DNA of 32,532 bases from Candidatus Nanoarchaeia archaeon (GTDB lineage Archaea; Nanobdellota; Nanobdellia; Woesearchaeales; JACPBV01), in assembly GCA_028279655.1 (NCBI GenBank), contig JANQNH010000027.1, positions 1 through 32,532 on the forward strand, read 5' to 3'. Made by a program: the position numbers and the translations under genes. Positions 24,707-32,532 of the stretch are shown here, one piece after another. The notes under the pieces are model-generated. The model did not search any database. It was not told the DNA's origin and saw only the letters and a list, made by a program, of their open reading frames with translations. Each line of letters begins with the position of its first letter. Position 1 is the stretch's first letter.

Positions 24707-25722
24707 ATAAAAAGATGATCAGATGGATGTTGGCATTGATTGCTTTAGTGATGGCTTCTATAAGTGTAGGAGCTGCCCTTGGTGAGGCTGGCTTGAATCC
24801 AATTGAAGGATTCTTTGGTGGAGGATGGCAGACCTATGAAAGGACCATAACCTTCTTGGTATTCTTCTTCCTGTTCTTTACAGCTTTCATAATAGGTATG
24901 AAGAAGAGTATGGGTGATCTGAGCAGAGCTCATCTGACGTTTGCATTTACAGCTGCATTCCTATCTTCATTTATTATTGTGATGACCATGGGCTTCAGCT
25001 GGATGAATCTAAGCTATCTGGCATGGATCCTGATCGGGATACTGATATTGTTTGCACTCTATGCTATGCTAGGTAAGATGGGTATGGAGAATAAGAAACT
25101 GCTGGCATTTATCATTGCCCTTATTATCACATTGTTGTTGTTGTGGCTGATATGGTATCTGATGCATGAAGGACTGCCATTCCAAGGGCTAGGTAAGGTT
25201 ACAGACGCTTTCAGTGGGTTTGGAAAATCAAGCAGTTCAAAGAAGAGAAGCTGGTTTACATTCAGCAAACCAAGTCGTGGAGGGGGGGATCCGGTTAGTG
25301 CAATACCACAGACTCCTGGACAGGCGGATGGGCCTCCCATTATAGGGGATGAGGATGATCCGGATACAGAAGAAGTGAGACAGAAGTCTAAGGTGAAGTG
25401 GTGGATGATCTTAGCTGCTTTTGCTGTTGTCTCAGCAGTTACTTATGGTGCTTATAAGGCTAGGAAAATCCCTAAACAAACTGCAGAGTCTGTATCAGAT
25501 GCAACCAGGAACAAAACAGGAAGATTTAGATTAGGCAGGTTGATCAATAATACTCAAAGCATACTCAAAAACAAACACATATCTCCTGAGGAAAAGAGAC
25601 AGGTGCAGAGGAACCTGGATGAAGCAAGCAAGATAGTAGAGCAGTTAAGGAGTGCAAACGAAAGGAGGAGAGAGAAATATCAGGAGAAGAAGAACCAGAT
25701 TAACAGCCAAAATGAAGATTAA
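24703..25722 (+). CDS. Polytopic membrane protein with cytoplasmic tail
   Basis: The 339-residue product has about six hydrophobic segments: 5-25 (signal-anchor-like), 48-65, 78-97, 103-123, 133-152, and after a Gly/Pro/acidic linker (about 155-228) one at 233-250. A charged helical tail follows (about 280-335). The first segment and layout resemble the membrane region of the 17013 protein (WML..I.LV...SVG). It is cotranscribed with the winged-helix gene (4-nt overlap) and with the helical gene at 25746. I do not recognise a family. Confidence 0.8.
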   Translation: MNKKMIRWMLALIALVMASISVGAALGEAGLNPIEGFFGGGWQTYERTITFLVFFFLFFTAFIIGMKKSMGDLSRAHLTFAFTAAFLSSFIIVMTMGFSWMNLSYLAWILIGILILFALYAMLGKMGMENKKLLAFIIALIITLLLLWLIWYLMHEGLPFQGLGKVTDAFSGFGKSSSSKKRSWFTFSKPSRGGGDPVSAIPQTPGQADGPPIIGDEDDPDTEEVRQKSKVKWWMILAAFAVVSAVTYGAYKARKIPKQTAESVSDATRNKTGRFRLGRLINNTQSILKNKHISPEEKRQVQRNLDEASKIVEQLRSANERRREKYQEKKNQINSQNED

Positions 25723-25745
25723 AACTAAAATCAGAGGTGCCATTA

Positions 25746-27149
25746 ATGGTGTCTTATAAGAGAGAAAATAAGAGAAAGGACAGATACGATAGGTTGATCT
25801 GGATAGAGAAACAGATGGATAATAGATATGCAGATATTCTAAACTTATGCAGTAGTTCTCTTAGGATAATGAGAAGTGATGCTTTTGCCAAAGATAATCT
25901 TGAGCCATTTTCAGAATATCATGGAATGAGGGCAGATCTTGTTGGAGGTATGGGGTGGAGTACAAAGAAAGGATTAAGTGGGGCTAGAGTTAATACTGTA
26001 AGAGAGAATATGACAAGGGCAAAGGCTCTTCTGAAGGAGATAAATAAGATAGAGTATAATGTTGATCAGGCTTTGGCAGAAGACCTATATGAGCGAAAGG
26101 AAGAGGATAAGCTTATGACTCTGCATGTGGAGTTTGGAAATCTAAGGAAGATACTGAGGAGATTTGATGATATATGGAAGAAGATCACAAAGAATGATAA
26201 AAGGAAAAGGGTCATGAGAAATTTAAAGAAATTATCAACAAATCTTAAGAAGGAGGTTGGAAAGGAAGGGTGGGGGATTATCTTTGATAAGGATTTTTCA
26301 GGAGATGGCATAGTTAAGCATATGGGTAATGATGTAAGAACATTTATTAGTGAAAATGAACAGTTGGTAACTGATATAAGGGAATTACACCACCTGACAG
26401 AGCTGGAGCAGCAGGTGGTTAAGCTTCTTGTACGAGGATTGAGGAAACTATCCAGGAAAAGACGGGAAGAGCTTGGAAAGGTCCCTGATAGATTTACAGA
26501 TGACCTGGATCATTTTGAGACTAACCTTGACAAAAAAGAAGAGGCTATTGTAGTCGGTACAATAACTCCTTTAGTTCTTAAGATAGACACGATAATCGAG
26601 GAGTATTATGCTTTGATAAAAGAAGAGAACAGCAGGATCGGTCCAATTGCAGATTATGTTGACCATATCCAAAGGGTTCAGAAAGGAGAGGAAAAGATCA
26701 GTGAAGCAGATAAGAGAACAAAAGGGAATGGACTTAAGATAGCCATAGACAGGATGTGGTGGCTGATCTACAGGAAAGAACCTGGATTTATGCACGAGAT
26801 GAGAGAGCTGCAGGAGGATGTAGAGATAGCATTGAAGAAACTATATGCTTTGGAGAAGAATGCTTTTGATGTTAGAGGTAAAGTTAGGCTGAGGGAGAAG
26901 GCTGAGAAGTACAGGAGCCCTACAAAAAGAGAGTTTCCTGAACCAGAGTATCCTACAAGGCCTAATAAAGAGACAAAGGAACTGGCCAGGAAGGAACTAG
27001 CAGAGCTAAGAGCGAAAAGAACAAGAAAAAGAAGGTATAAGCCACCTACAGCAAAAGAGCAGAAAAGGGAGAGAGAACTGTTGGCTATACTTGGTAGTGA
27101 AGAGGAAGAATCAAGCGAGAGTGGGCCAGGAGCTATTGACATAAGCTAA
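25746..27149 (+). CDS. Helical, probably cytoplasmic protein
   Basis: The ATG at 25746 follows GAGGTG by six bases; a GTG at 25737 is an alternative. The 467-residue product is charged and mainly helical, with a basic, Pro-rich C-terminal part (about residues 385-450) and an acidic Ser/Glu end. No signal or membrane segment is seen. VRGLRKLSRKRREEL..VPDR (about 229-250) aligns without gaps to a stretch of the helical protein at 19495, and both genes follow a polytopic membrane protein. Function unknown. Its stop abuts that of the convergent TPR-like gene (27149/27150). Confidence 0.8.
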   Translation: MVSYKRENKRKDRYDRLIWIEKQMDNRYADILNLCSSSLRIMRSDAFAKDNLEPFSEYHGMRADLVGGMGWSTKKGLSGARVNTVRENMTRAKALLKEINKIEYNVDQALAEDLYERKEEDKLMTLHVEFGNLRKILRRFDDIWKKITKNDKRKRVMRNLKKLSTNLKKEVGKEGWGIIFDKDFSGDGIVKHMGNDVRTFISENEQLVTDIRELHHLTELEQQVVKLLVRGLRKLSRKRREELGKVPDRFTDDLDHFETNLDKKEEAIVVGTITPLVLKIDTIIEEYYALIKEENSRIGPIADYVDHIQRVQKGEEKISEADKRTKGNGLKIAIDRMWWLIYRKEPGFMHEMRELQEDVEIALKKLYALEKNAFDVRGKVRLREKAEKYRSPTKREFPEPEYPTRPNKETKELARKELAELRAKRTRKRRYKPPTAKEQKRERELLAILGSEEEESSESGPGAIDIS

Positions 27150-28163
27150 TTAACTACTTCTTTGTTTGTTTACGTATTTTGCCAATCCTGCATGTAGTTT
27201 AGCTAATGATGCAAGAGGTGCTAGGAAGTGAGGATTATCTGCATAAATCTGTCTTAGATCCCTGGCTGCTTCGATCTTTGGATCCCAACCAGCTTTTTTT
27301 GATTTTTCAACTGCTTCGTTGTAAGCTGTCTGTGCAGCTTCTTCAACTGCCTCTGTTTGAGTGCCTTTTAGCCTTATGGTCTCCCTATAATACTTTGCCA
27401 GTGCAGAGTGAGTAGATATTGCCTCTTCGTCTGTAGCTTTTGGGTCTGCAAGGAATGCATCATGATATGCTGCTGTAAGTTTTTGAACCATATCTATTGG
27501 ATCTCCTTGTGGAATCGCGTTCTCTTCTATTGCGCTTCTATATGAACCTCCTAGATGAAGATTTACTTCCCTCCTATACTTGTCTTTTTCTGATTGTAGA
27601 ACACCAGTGTTGTTTTCAATGATATCTTTTGCCTGTTCCAAAGAGTCAATTGCTGTTTGGTAATCTGGATTTATGTAATTAATTTTTTCTATGCCTGTCC
27701 ATTTTAGGATTGTTCTTTGAAATAGTGAATCGCTGACTCTTGAGTAGCCCCTCATGCTGTTTGCTTTTCCATGTATGACCAATGCTCTTAGATTATCAGG
27801 AACGATCTGTATAGCCTCAGCCATGAACTGCCTTGCAAAATTATAGAATTTTAGCTGATAAGATGCTTCTGACCATGCCATCAAAGCATCTGCATAGGTA
27901 TCATCCTTAAGATTAGGATTATTATCAGCGATTTTCATTACTTGTTCTATCTCTATTAATGCGGATCTTGTCCTTCTCTTTTTTAGAAGTTCGGATGCCC
28001 TTTTTGTGTGATATATCATCTGTGAAGATGGATACATCTGGTCTCTTCGGCTCTTTCTGCCCCTGCTAAATATCTTTGAAATAAAGCTTCCGTCTTTGGA
28101 TGCTATACTATCCGAAGTAGATCCGATTTCGCTGTCCGTAAGTGACTCTAATGAACTTGCCAT
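27150..28163 (-). CDS. TPR-like repeat protein
   Basis: The 337-residue product has a Ser-rich, low-complexity N-terminus (about 1-30), a basic patch (SRGRKSRRD) and then helical repeats of TPR type: for example YADALMAWSEASYQLKFYNF with ARQFMAEAIQIVPDN (about 90-126), YQTAIDSLEQAKDIIE and the C-terminal DPKIEAARDLRQIYADNPHF. TPR domains mediate protein assembly. A Shine-Dalgarno GAGGT precedes the ATG. It lies 27 nt downstream of the gene with a Tat-like signal, so the two are probably cotranscribed. Confidence 0.75.
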   Translation of the reverse strand: MASSLESLTDSEIGSTSDSIASKDGSFISKIFSRGRKSRRDQMYPSSQMIYHTKRASELLKKRRTRSALIEIEQVMKIADNNPNLKDDTYADALMAWSEASYQLKFYNFARQFMAEAIQIVPDNLRALVIHGKANSMRGYSRVSDSLFQRTILKWTGIEKINYINPDYQTAIDSLEQAKDIIENNTGVLQSEKDKYRREVNLHLGGSYRSAIEENAIPQGDPIDMVQKLTAAYHDAFLADPKATDEEAISTHSALAKYYRETIRLKGTQTEAVEEAAQTAYNEAVEKSKKAGWDPKIEAARDLRQIYADNPHFLAPLASLAKLHAGLAKYVNKQRSS

Positions 28164-28190
28164 AAAAATACCTCAAAAAAAGTAAAAAAA

Positions 28191-28745
28191 TTACTTTGTA
28201 GCTGGTGCTGGTAAACTGATCTGTACCATACCTACAAGATCCATCTTGTCAGATGATCCTGGATTAGGTGGCTGTCCTGGAGTATATGTTGCTGTTAGAC
28301 TTGGAACACTAACTCCTGCATCATTTACCATGCTAGGAACTTTTGCCCCACCTTCAGTTATGCCTGAAGATGTGTAGCTTCCATCAGGTCCCCTTTCCAA
28401 TTTGATAATCTTGGTTGATTTCTGAAAATCAACATACTTACCAAACTCTGGGTCGTTTTCAATTCCTTTATAGTTAACTCTTCGTACTCTTCCGTCTATC
28501 TGTACTGCTAGATACTCAACTTCCTTGTCTAGGCCAAGCCTGCTGACAATGTTTGGGTCAGTTGCATCATCTTTGTGTACATGCCAAGAATCTGGCCAGT
28601 ATGTCTCTACATGGTCATTGAAAACTGTTGCTGCTGTTCCTCCAAGGCCTGTATATAATAGTGCTTTTAGGGCCTCTCTACGACTAATCCTTCTAAGTAT
28701 ACCTCCTCCAGGTTGTACACCTGTTTGGGGTGGTGGTTGTGTCAT
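28191..28745 (-). CDS. Protein with Tat-like signal sequence
   Basis: The 184-residue product begins with a Pro/Gly-rich stretch, then SRREALKALLYTGLGG (residues 21-36), which matches the twin-arginine consensus S-R-R-x-x-L-K followed by a moderately hydrophobic, Gly-rich segment. That suggests export or membrane anchoring through the Tat pathway. The mature part (about 45-184) holds a possible small beta domain and a Thr/Pro/Gly-rich tail, with no family I recognise and no cofactor motif. GGAG lies about 10 nt before the ATG, and it is probably cotranscribed with the TPR-like gene. A plain membrane anchor cannot be excluded. Confidence 0.7.
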   Translation of the reverse strand: MTQPPPQTGVQPGGGILRRISRREALKALLYTGLGGTAATVFNDHVETYWPDSWHVHKDDATDPNIVSRLGLDKEVEYLAVQIDGRVRRVNYKGIENDPEFGKYVDFQKSTKIIKLERGPDGSYTSSGITEGGAKVPSMVNDAGVSVPSLTATYTPGQPPNPGSSDKMDLVGMVQISLPAPATK

Positions 28746-28796
28746 CTTATCACGCTCCGATATTTTAGTTTTATTATGTATTTGTATTGGTTAAAT

Positions 28797-28912
28797 GCAG
28801 GTAGTATTTAAATGTTTCGCTTTTGATACCATTGAGTAGTAGTTAATTTTTTACATATCTGTGTTTTTTACAGGTAGTCTCTACTTAGATAGAATAGAAA
28901 GTTTTAAATATT
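28797..28912. promoter_or_regulatory. Divergent promoters with GGTAGT repeats
   Basis: Between the divergent genes at 28745 and 28954 lie a box A for the minus strand (CATTTAAATACT, about 28804-28815) and one for the plus strand (GTTTTAAATA, about 28902-28911). Direct repeats CAGGTAGT occur near 28798 and 28872. No gene is seen in this gap of about 210 bp. The repeats could coordinate the two units, but this is weak. Confidence 0.4.
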
Positions 28913-28953
28913 CAGGAAGTTGAGATTGAATTAATAATAAAGAAGGTGAACAA

Positions 28954-29982
28954 ATGGGAACCGGAAGCATATTTGCAAAAAGGGATGTAAGTGTTAATGG
29001 CACTTATTATATGATGGTGTTTGAGTGGAAGCACCTTTCTAAAGATACTGGTAAGCTTGAAGCAGACGTTACAAAGCTAAAGAAGAGCATCAAGAATCAT
29101 AATATCGAAAGAATTGGGAAAGAGATGGCTAATATTGACGGCCTGATAGAGAAAGAAGGGAAAGAAGGATATAAACTTGCTTACAGGAACTCATTATTAT
29201 TAAGAAGATCTATCCTTACTTTAAGGTATCTTGCTAGGGTAGTTCATAAAGAGATTAGAGGGGTAGAGGAGTTAGAAAACGAGCTTATAAAAAAAGTAAG
29301 GGGAACCAAGGCTGAGAATCTTTTCAAAGAGATACTTGAGCAAGAGAAACATGCTGATGATTTTACTGACAGCAGGATCAGAGCAGTAATCAATGATGTA
29401 CATGGGGAACTGCAGAAAGAGCAGAAAGGAGATTTTGACCTTTTAGCTACTATGGAAGGAAAGACTGCAACTGGCTTGACTTTTAAGGGCAATGCAAAGG
29501 GGATAGGCAGGATGATGCAGTTAAGATGGGGTGCTATGAGGAAGCTCAGAAAGAACCTAAAGATAGAGATAAATAAGGAACATAAGGTTGAAGAGGACCT
29601 GCAAGGATTAAAGAAAGGATTGAGGAAGCTACTTACTGATATAGCAAAACATCATGCAAAGATACAGGATCTTAAAAAAGCTGCCAAGACTGAAAAGAAG
29701 GAGATTAGAGCTATATTGAAGGAGCTTAAGGAGTTCTTTAAGGCTGTAGAAGAAGTTATTAAGGCTTCATATAAGATATTCATATTTGACTTAATGCTAT
29801 TGAAGGTTGTTGTCGGGATATTATTTGAAGAGATAGAGCTTGATAAGAAATTAATACAAAAACATGAGATCCCTAGGATGCTTGGCTATAATGATCTAAA
29901 GGCATTGGAAAATGATAAACAGGTGATCCATGGTTATCTGAAGAATCTAGAAAAATTCCTATTGCAGCTTTGGAATTTGTAA
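28954..29982 (+). CDS. Helical coiled-coil protein of unknown function
   Basis: The 342-residue product is lysine/glutamate-rich and nearly all helical, with coiled-coil-like stretches (about residues 30-65, 85-130 and 195-260). It has one short hydrophobic run near 272-290 (YKIFIFDLMLLKVVVGILF) that could touch the membrane. AAGGTGA lies five bases before the ATG, with box A at about 28902-28911. It leads a two-gene unit with the small membrane protein at 30001, about 20 nt downstream. I do not recognise a family. Confidence 0.8.
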   Translation: MGTGSIFAKRDVSVNGTYYMMVFEWKHLSKDTGKLEADVTKLKKSIKNHNIERIGKEMANIDGLIEKEGKEGYKLAYRNSLLLRRSILTLRYLARVVHKEIRGVEELENELIKKVRGTKAENLFKEILEQEKHADDFTDSRIRAVINDVHGELQKEQKGDFDLLATMEGKTATGLTFKGNAKGIGRMMQLRWGAMRKLRKNLKIEINKEHKVEEDLQGLKKGLRKLLTDIAKHHAKIQDLKKAAKTEKKEIRAILKELKEFFKAVEEVIKASYKIFIFDLMLLKVVVGILFEEIELDKKLIQKHEIPRMLGYNDLKALENDKQVIHGYLKNLEKFLLQLWNL

Positions 29983-30000
29983 AAAAAGAGGTTGATAATT

Positions 30001-30363
30001 ATGATGGAAGCAAAGGACTGGATTTCAGGATTAGTGGGAGTAGTGATATTGGCTTTAGGGTTGTTGCCTCTTCTCAATGCTCGGGGTGTTGGTCCTTCCT
30101 GGTTTGGGCTTAGCCTGCCTGTGAAGCTGTTGAGCTATGTGGTTGTTATAGGCGGATTCTACCTGATAATCAATTCATTCATCGAGATTACGAACAGCAA
30201 TATAGTAGGGTGGCTGAGTTTCTTTGTCGCTGCTGTGATAACTGTGCTAGGGGTATTACAAGTACTTGGCAAGATCTCATGGATAAGCGGGATGGTGTTC
30301 AATATTATCTTCATAATAATAGGGCTGTTCCTGATGATCGCTACATTTGCAATGGAGATGTAG
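30001..30363 (+). CDS. Small four-helix membrane protein
   Basis: The 120-residue product has four hydrophobic segments (about residues 9-27, 41-61, 69-90 and 96-116) joined by very short loops, a common plan for small DUF-type membrane proteins. I do not recognise a specific family. GAGGT precedes the ATG at 30001 by about 8 bases; an in-frame TTG at 29992 and the adjacent ATG at 30004 are alternatives. It follows the helical gene after 18 nt, so the two are probably cotranscribed. Confidence 0.75.
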   Translation: MMEAKDWISGLVGVVILALGLLPLLNARGVGPSWFGLSLPVKLLSYVVVIGGFYLIINSFIEITNSNIVGWLSFFVAAVITVLGVLQVLGKISWISGMVFNIIFIIIGLFLMIATFAMEM

Positions 30364-30390
30364 TTTTTTCTTTATTTTTTAACTATTTTT
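30364..30390 (+). terminator. T-rich terminator after the 28954-30363 operon
   Basis: Three T-runs of 5-6 (about 30364-30369, 30375-30380 and 30386-30390) follow the stop codon directly. This matches archaeal oligo-T termination and separates the operon from the repeat element E4. Confidence 0.5.
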
Positions 30391-30399
30391 ATAATTAGT

Positions 30400-30526
30400 A
30401 AAAATCACCAACAAGGGTGAAAACTGCCTGAAGAGGAAAAATCCTTTACGAAGTCCGGTTTTTTCCTTTTGGTATAGGGCGTGCGAAGCACGACCGTGTT
30501 TGAACCCAATGTTGTTGGTGGTTTTT
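30400..30526. repeat. Multi-hairpin inverted-repeat element E4
   Basis: Terminal inverted repeats of 15 bp (30400-30414 AAAAATCACCAACAA and 30512-30526) match at 14 of 15 positions, the exception being a possible G-T pair. Inside are the hairpins GGAAAAA..TTTTTTCC (about 30435-30466) and CGTGC..GCACG with a GAA loop (about 30480-30492). The element is the reverse complement of E2 at all but 3 of 95 aligned bases, lacking E2's 56-nt two-hairpin segment. It lies between a terminator and the promoter of the next gene. Confidence 0.85.
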
Positions 30527-30534
30527 CCAAAAGG

Positions 30535-30544
30535 TTTATATACA
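30535..30544 (+). promoter_or_regulatory. Box A for the 30569 gene
   Basis: GTTTATATAC lies about 29 nt before the ATG at 30569, consistent with a leaderless transcript. It begins nine bases after the repeat E4 ends. Confidence 0.6.
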
Positions 30545-30568
30545 ATAGAGGCCAAGATTTAGAATAAA

Positions 30569-31600
30569 ATGCTATGGTTTAAGTATAAGTGGTTGATGAT
30601 TTTCTCTCATGGACTATGCGTTAAGATAATTAGGGGGGGACAGGCAATAAAGGCCTTGAGTGTTGACATAAAAAAAAGATTTAATGACCCTATGAACGGA
30701 AAGAATGTGGGGGTTATCCTTAATAGGATAGAATTGATTATTATAAATATAGAGGGGATAATCTTTTCTGCAAGCGCTTTGCTCTATAGGGAAGAAAAGA
30801 GTCTGCTGCAATTTACTAAAAAGGTTGACCTAGCGGTACAACATCTAGTGAAAAGATGTGGTAAGGACAAGAAACGATTCAATAAAGATTCAAATAGACT
30901 ACAGGAGAAAATGGAGGAATTCAATAAGCACAAGAAAAAGCTTCCAAAGAAACTTCAAGGGGCTGTAAGACATGAAAAGGGTGTTGTAAGCCAGGATTTG
31001 AAGGCACAAGAAAAGGCTGTTTTGGTATTAGAACAGCTGGTAGAGCTGATCAAGAGTATAGAAGCCAAGATCTACCATACCAGGTTAGAGGCAAAAGCAC
31101 AGGAAAGAGAAACATTTAATTTTCATAAGGTCAAAGAGACGATCATAATAAGGTCAAATTATCGGCTTGGGGAGCTTATCGGAAGGGAGGGGGGGATTGA
31201 GGCAGGACTTTTGGATAAAAGGGCACACGCATTTATGGAAAGAGCCCATGGGAAATTTAAGAATCTCTCCAAAGGAGGGGAGTATGCAGAACATCTACTT
31301 GCAGATATGAATTCAGAAATACACCAGCTTGTTGGAGATTCCAAGATGGAAGCTAAGGATGCTTCTGATGCAATACACTTTTCCATATTGGTCATGCAGA
31401 GGGTAAAGGAATATATGGGGCACATAAGGCATGTCATAATATCAGATAATCTCCTTAAGAGGTATCTTGGGGAATTAAACCGAATAGCAGAAAGCTTTGA
31501 AGAGTTAAAAGGAGAGATATTCACGCAGGTGAAACGATTAGACAACGAGTTTGGGATAAAGAATATTCCTAAAAAAGGATTAAGAGCGTTAAAATCTTAG
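30569..31600 (+). CDS. Helical coiled-coil protein of unknown function
   Basis: The 343-residue product is mostly helical and lysine-rich, with moderately hydrophobic stretches near the N-terminus (MLWFKYKWLMIFSHGLCVKI and GVILNRIELIIINIEGIIFSASALLY) that could associate with the membrane, then coiled-coil-like helices (about 75-200 and 225-330). I do not recognise a family, but it resembles in kind the helical proteins of the neighbouring operons. The ATG is supported by box A at 30535-30544. The PAC2 gene follows after 9 nt with its own Shine-Dalgarno, so the two are probably one operon. Confidence 0.75.
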   Translation: MLWFKYKWLMIFSHGLCVKIIRGGQAIKALSVDIKKRFNDPMNGKNVGVILNRIELIIINIEGIIFSASALLYREEKSLLQFTKKVDLAVQHLVKRCGKDKKRFNKDSNRLQEKMEEFNKHKKKLPKKLQGAVRHEKGVVSQDLKAQEKAVLVLEQLVELIKSIEAKIYHTRLEAKAQERETFNFHKVKETIIIRSNYRLGELIGREGGIEAGLLDKRAHAFMERAHGKFKNLSKGGEYAEHLLADMNSEIHQLVGDSKMEAKDASDAIHFSILVMQRVKEYMGHIRHVIISDNLLKRYLGELNRIAESFEELKGEIFTQVKRLDNEFGIKNIPKKGLRALKS

Positions 31601-31609
31601 AGGTGTAAA

Positions 31610-32320
31610 ATGCAAATAAAACTATGGAAAAAACCAAAGAATCCCATCATTATCGAGGGATTTCCAGGATTTGGGTTAGTAGGAACAATAGCATCTGAGT
31701 TTTTGATAGAGCATCTGAAGACAGAGCAGATAGGGAAGATCATGTTTGAGGATATGCCGCCTGTTGTTGCTATACACAAGAACAAGGTTGTTGAGCCTAT
31801 GGGCATATTCTACTGTGAGAAATACAACATTGTGATTCTGCACGTGATAACAGCATCAACTGGCTTTGAGTGGAAACTGGCAGATGCCCTGGTGGATCTT
31901 GCTAAGCAGCTGAATGCGAAGGAGATAATAAGTTTAGAGGGAGTAGGTGCAAACGGGCTTAAGGCTGCTTCAAATTCCTTCTATTATACAAATAAGGAAG
32001 ATAAGCAAAAGACTATGGAGAATCTTGGCCTTAAGCCATTAAAGGAGGGTATTATCATGGGAGTAACAGGTGCACTTATGCTAAAAGCTGACAGCAGATC
32101 CCTGTGTTGTTTGTTTGCTGATACTGCATCTAATCTTCCTGACAGCAAGGCTGCTGCTAGGATAATAGAATCTTTGGATAAGTATCTTGGACTAAAGGTA
32201 GATCCAAAACCATTGATGGCTCAGGCAACTCAGTTTGAGGGTAAATTGAAAGGGATCTTGGGTTCCAGCCAGAAAGCTCAGGAATTAAGTGAGAAGAAGA
32301 AACTAAGTTATGTAGGTTAA
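31610..32320 (+). CDS. PAC2 family protein (proteasome assembly chaperone-like)
   Basis: The 236-residue product has the PAC2 family signature near its N-terminus (IIEGFPGFGLVGTIASEFLI, about residues 13-32), the central DMPPVVAIHKNKVVEP, then SLEGVGANGL and GVTGALML. Archaeal PAC2 proteins (PbaA/PbaB type) relate to eukaryotic proteasome assembly chaperones PAC1/PAC2, although archaeal roles are not settled. AGAGGTG precedes the ATG. It is cotranscribed with the helical gene at 30569; whether the pairing has functional meaning is unknown. Confidence 0.9.
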   Translation: MQIKLWKKPKNPIIIEGFPGFGLVGTIASEFLIEHLKTEQIGKIMFEDMPPVVAIHKNKVVEPMGIFYCEKYNIVILHVITASTGFEWKLADALVDLAKQLNAKEIISLEGVGANGLKAASNSFYYTNKEDKQKTMENLGLKPLKEGIIMGVTGALMLKADSRSLCCLFADTASNLPDSKAAARIIESLDKYLGLKVDPKPLMAQATQFEGKLKGILGSSQKAQELSEKKKLSYVG

Positions 32321-32322
32321 AA

Positions 32323-32350
32323 ATTTCTTTTGGAAAATTTTTAGCTTTTC
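32323..32350 (+). terminator. A/T-rich hairpin-like terminator after the PAC2 gene
   Basis: An AAAAATTTC...GAAAATTTTT inverted repeat with TTTTG between its arms follows the PAC2 stop and ends in a T-run. It could act as the terminator of the 30569-32320 unit. Confidence 0.45.
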
Positions 32351-32398
32351 CTATGCATAATCTAGTACCTAAATATGTTTTCCTTCCATATTAGTTAT

Positions 32399-32438
32399 GT
32401 GTTTAAATACTATTTCCAAACCTAGATAGTTATATACA
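32399..32438 (+). promoter_or_regulatory. Box A candidates at the window end
   Basis: TGTTTAAATAC (about 32399-32409) and AGTTATATACAAT (about 32427-32439) are box A-like. The latter predicts a transcript starting near 32455, where no coding start is seen before the window ends. It could serve an RNA gene or a gene beyond the edge. Confidence 0.4.
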
Positions 32439-32532
32439 ATTTTCTGTGAGGGGTTGTGTGTTGGTAATTGTTGATATCGAATATGTGCATTAGACCCCTA
32501 GGATTTCTAAGAGCTTTTGGAATCAGATATTA

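Noticed and set aside
26768..27142. Minus-strand open frame of 124 codons in the helical gene at 25746
   Set aside because: Its Ser/Leu/Phe-rich translation is the usual antisense image of a charged helical protein, and the plus-strand gene has a clear Shine-Dalgarno and operon context.
1244..30526. The four hairpin elements as integron attC sites
   Set aside because: Their arms lack clear attC core motifs, they lie 3-14 kb apart rather than after each single-gene cassette, two sit between divergent promoters, and no integron integrase is present.
16841..31600. Type IV secretion or conjugation locus
   Set aside because: Multi-pass membrane proteins and coiled coils suggested this, but there is no VirB4, VirD4 or other ATPase, relaxase or pilin signature.

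Overview
This window looks like archaeal chromosome, most likely from a small-genome DPANN-type lineage (Woesearchaeota or a relative; the lineage is inferred, not proven). Support comes from an archaeal-type 23S rRNA 3' portion, a stand-alone Kae1, a membrane-anchored archaeal LonB protease, ribosomal protein L35Ae/eL33, a PAC2-family protein, a COG1784-type permease, box A (TATA) elements about 26-28 nt before leaderless start codons, and very tight packing with interleaved stop codons. Base composition is AT-rich.

Layout: 1-1.13 kb is the 3' part of 23S rRNA, with two extra stem-loops in functional-core helices. 1.4-4.5 kb holds Kae1, a small zinc ribbon and LonB. 4.9-12.8 kb holds a small basic protein plus a coiled-coil protein (plus strand), facing a minus-strand operon: an ArsR-like regulator, a 1558-residue membrane-anchored protein with JAMM metalloprotease and calcineurin-like phosphoesterase signatures, and a 688-residue coiled-coil protein with the same membrane anchor. 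12.9-16.5 kb is more ordinary: an OB-fold protein and a COG1784 permease, a toxin-antitoxin-like pair, a small membrane protein, L35Ae, a methyltransferase and a 42-residue membrane peptide.

16.8-31.6 kb is an unusual accessory locus. Small operons, several led by their own DNA-binding protein (two ribbon-helix-helix proteins, one winged-helix protein), encode polytopic membrane proteins, long helical cytoplasmic proteins, a TPR-like protein, a protein with a Tat-like signal and a Gly/Ala-rich membrane protein. Two operons share the plan regulator, polytopic membrane protein, helical protein, and two proteins in one operon share a large domain. I recognise no published system with this set; its function is unknown. 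A PAC2 protein closes the window.

Four intergenic multi-hairpin inverted-repeat elements (1.2, 4.6, 16.6 and 30.4 kb) form a modular repeat family. Two of them, about 26 kb apart and in opposite orientation, match at all but 3 of 95 aligned bases. The regulators' own promoters carry palindromic operator candidates, which suggests that several membrane-protein operons are autoregulated.
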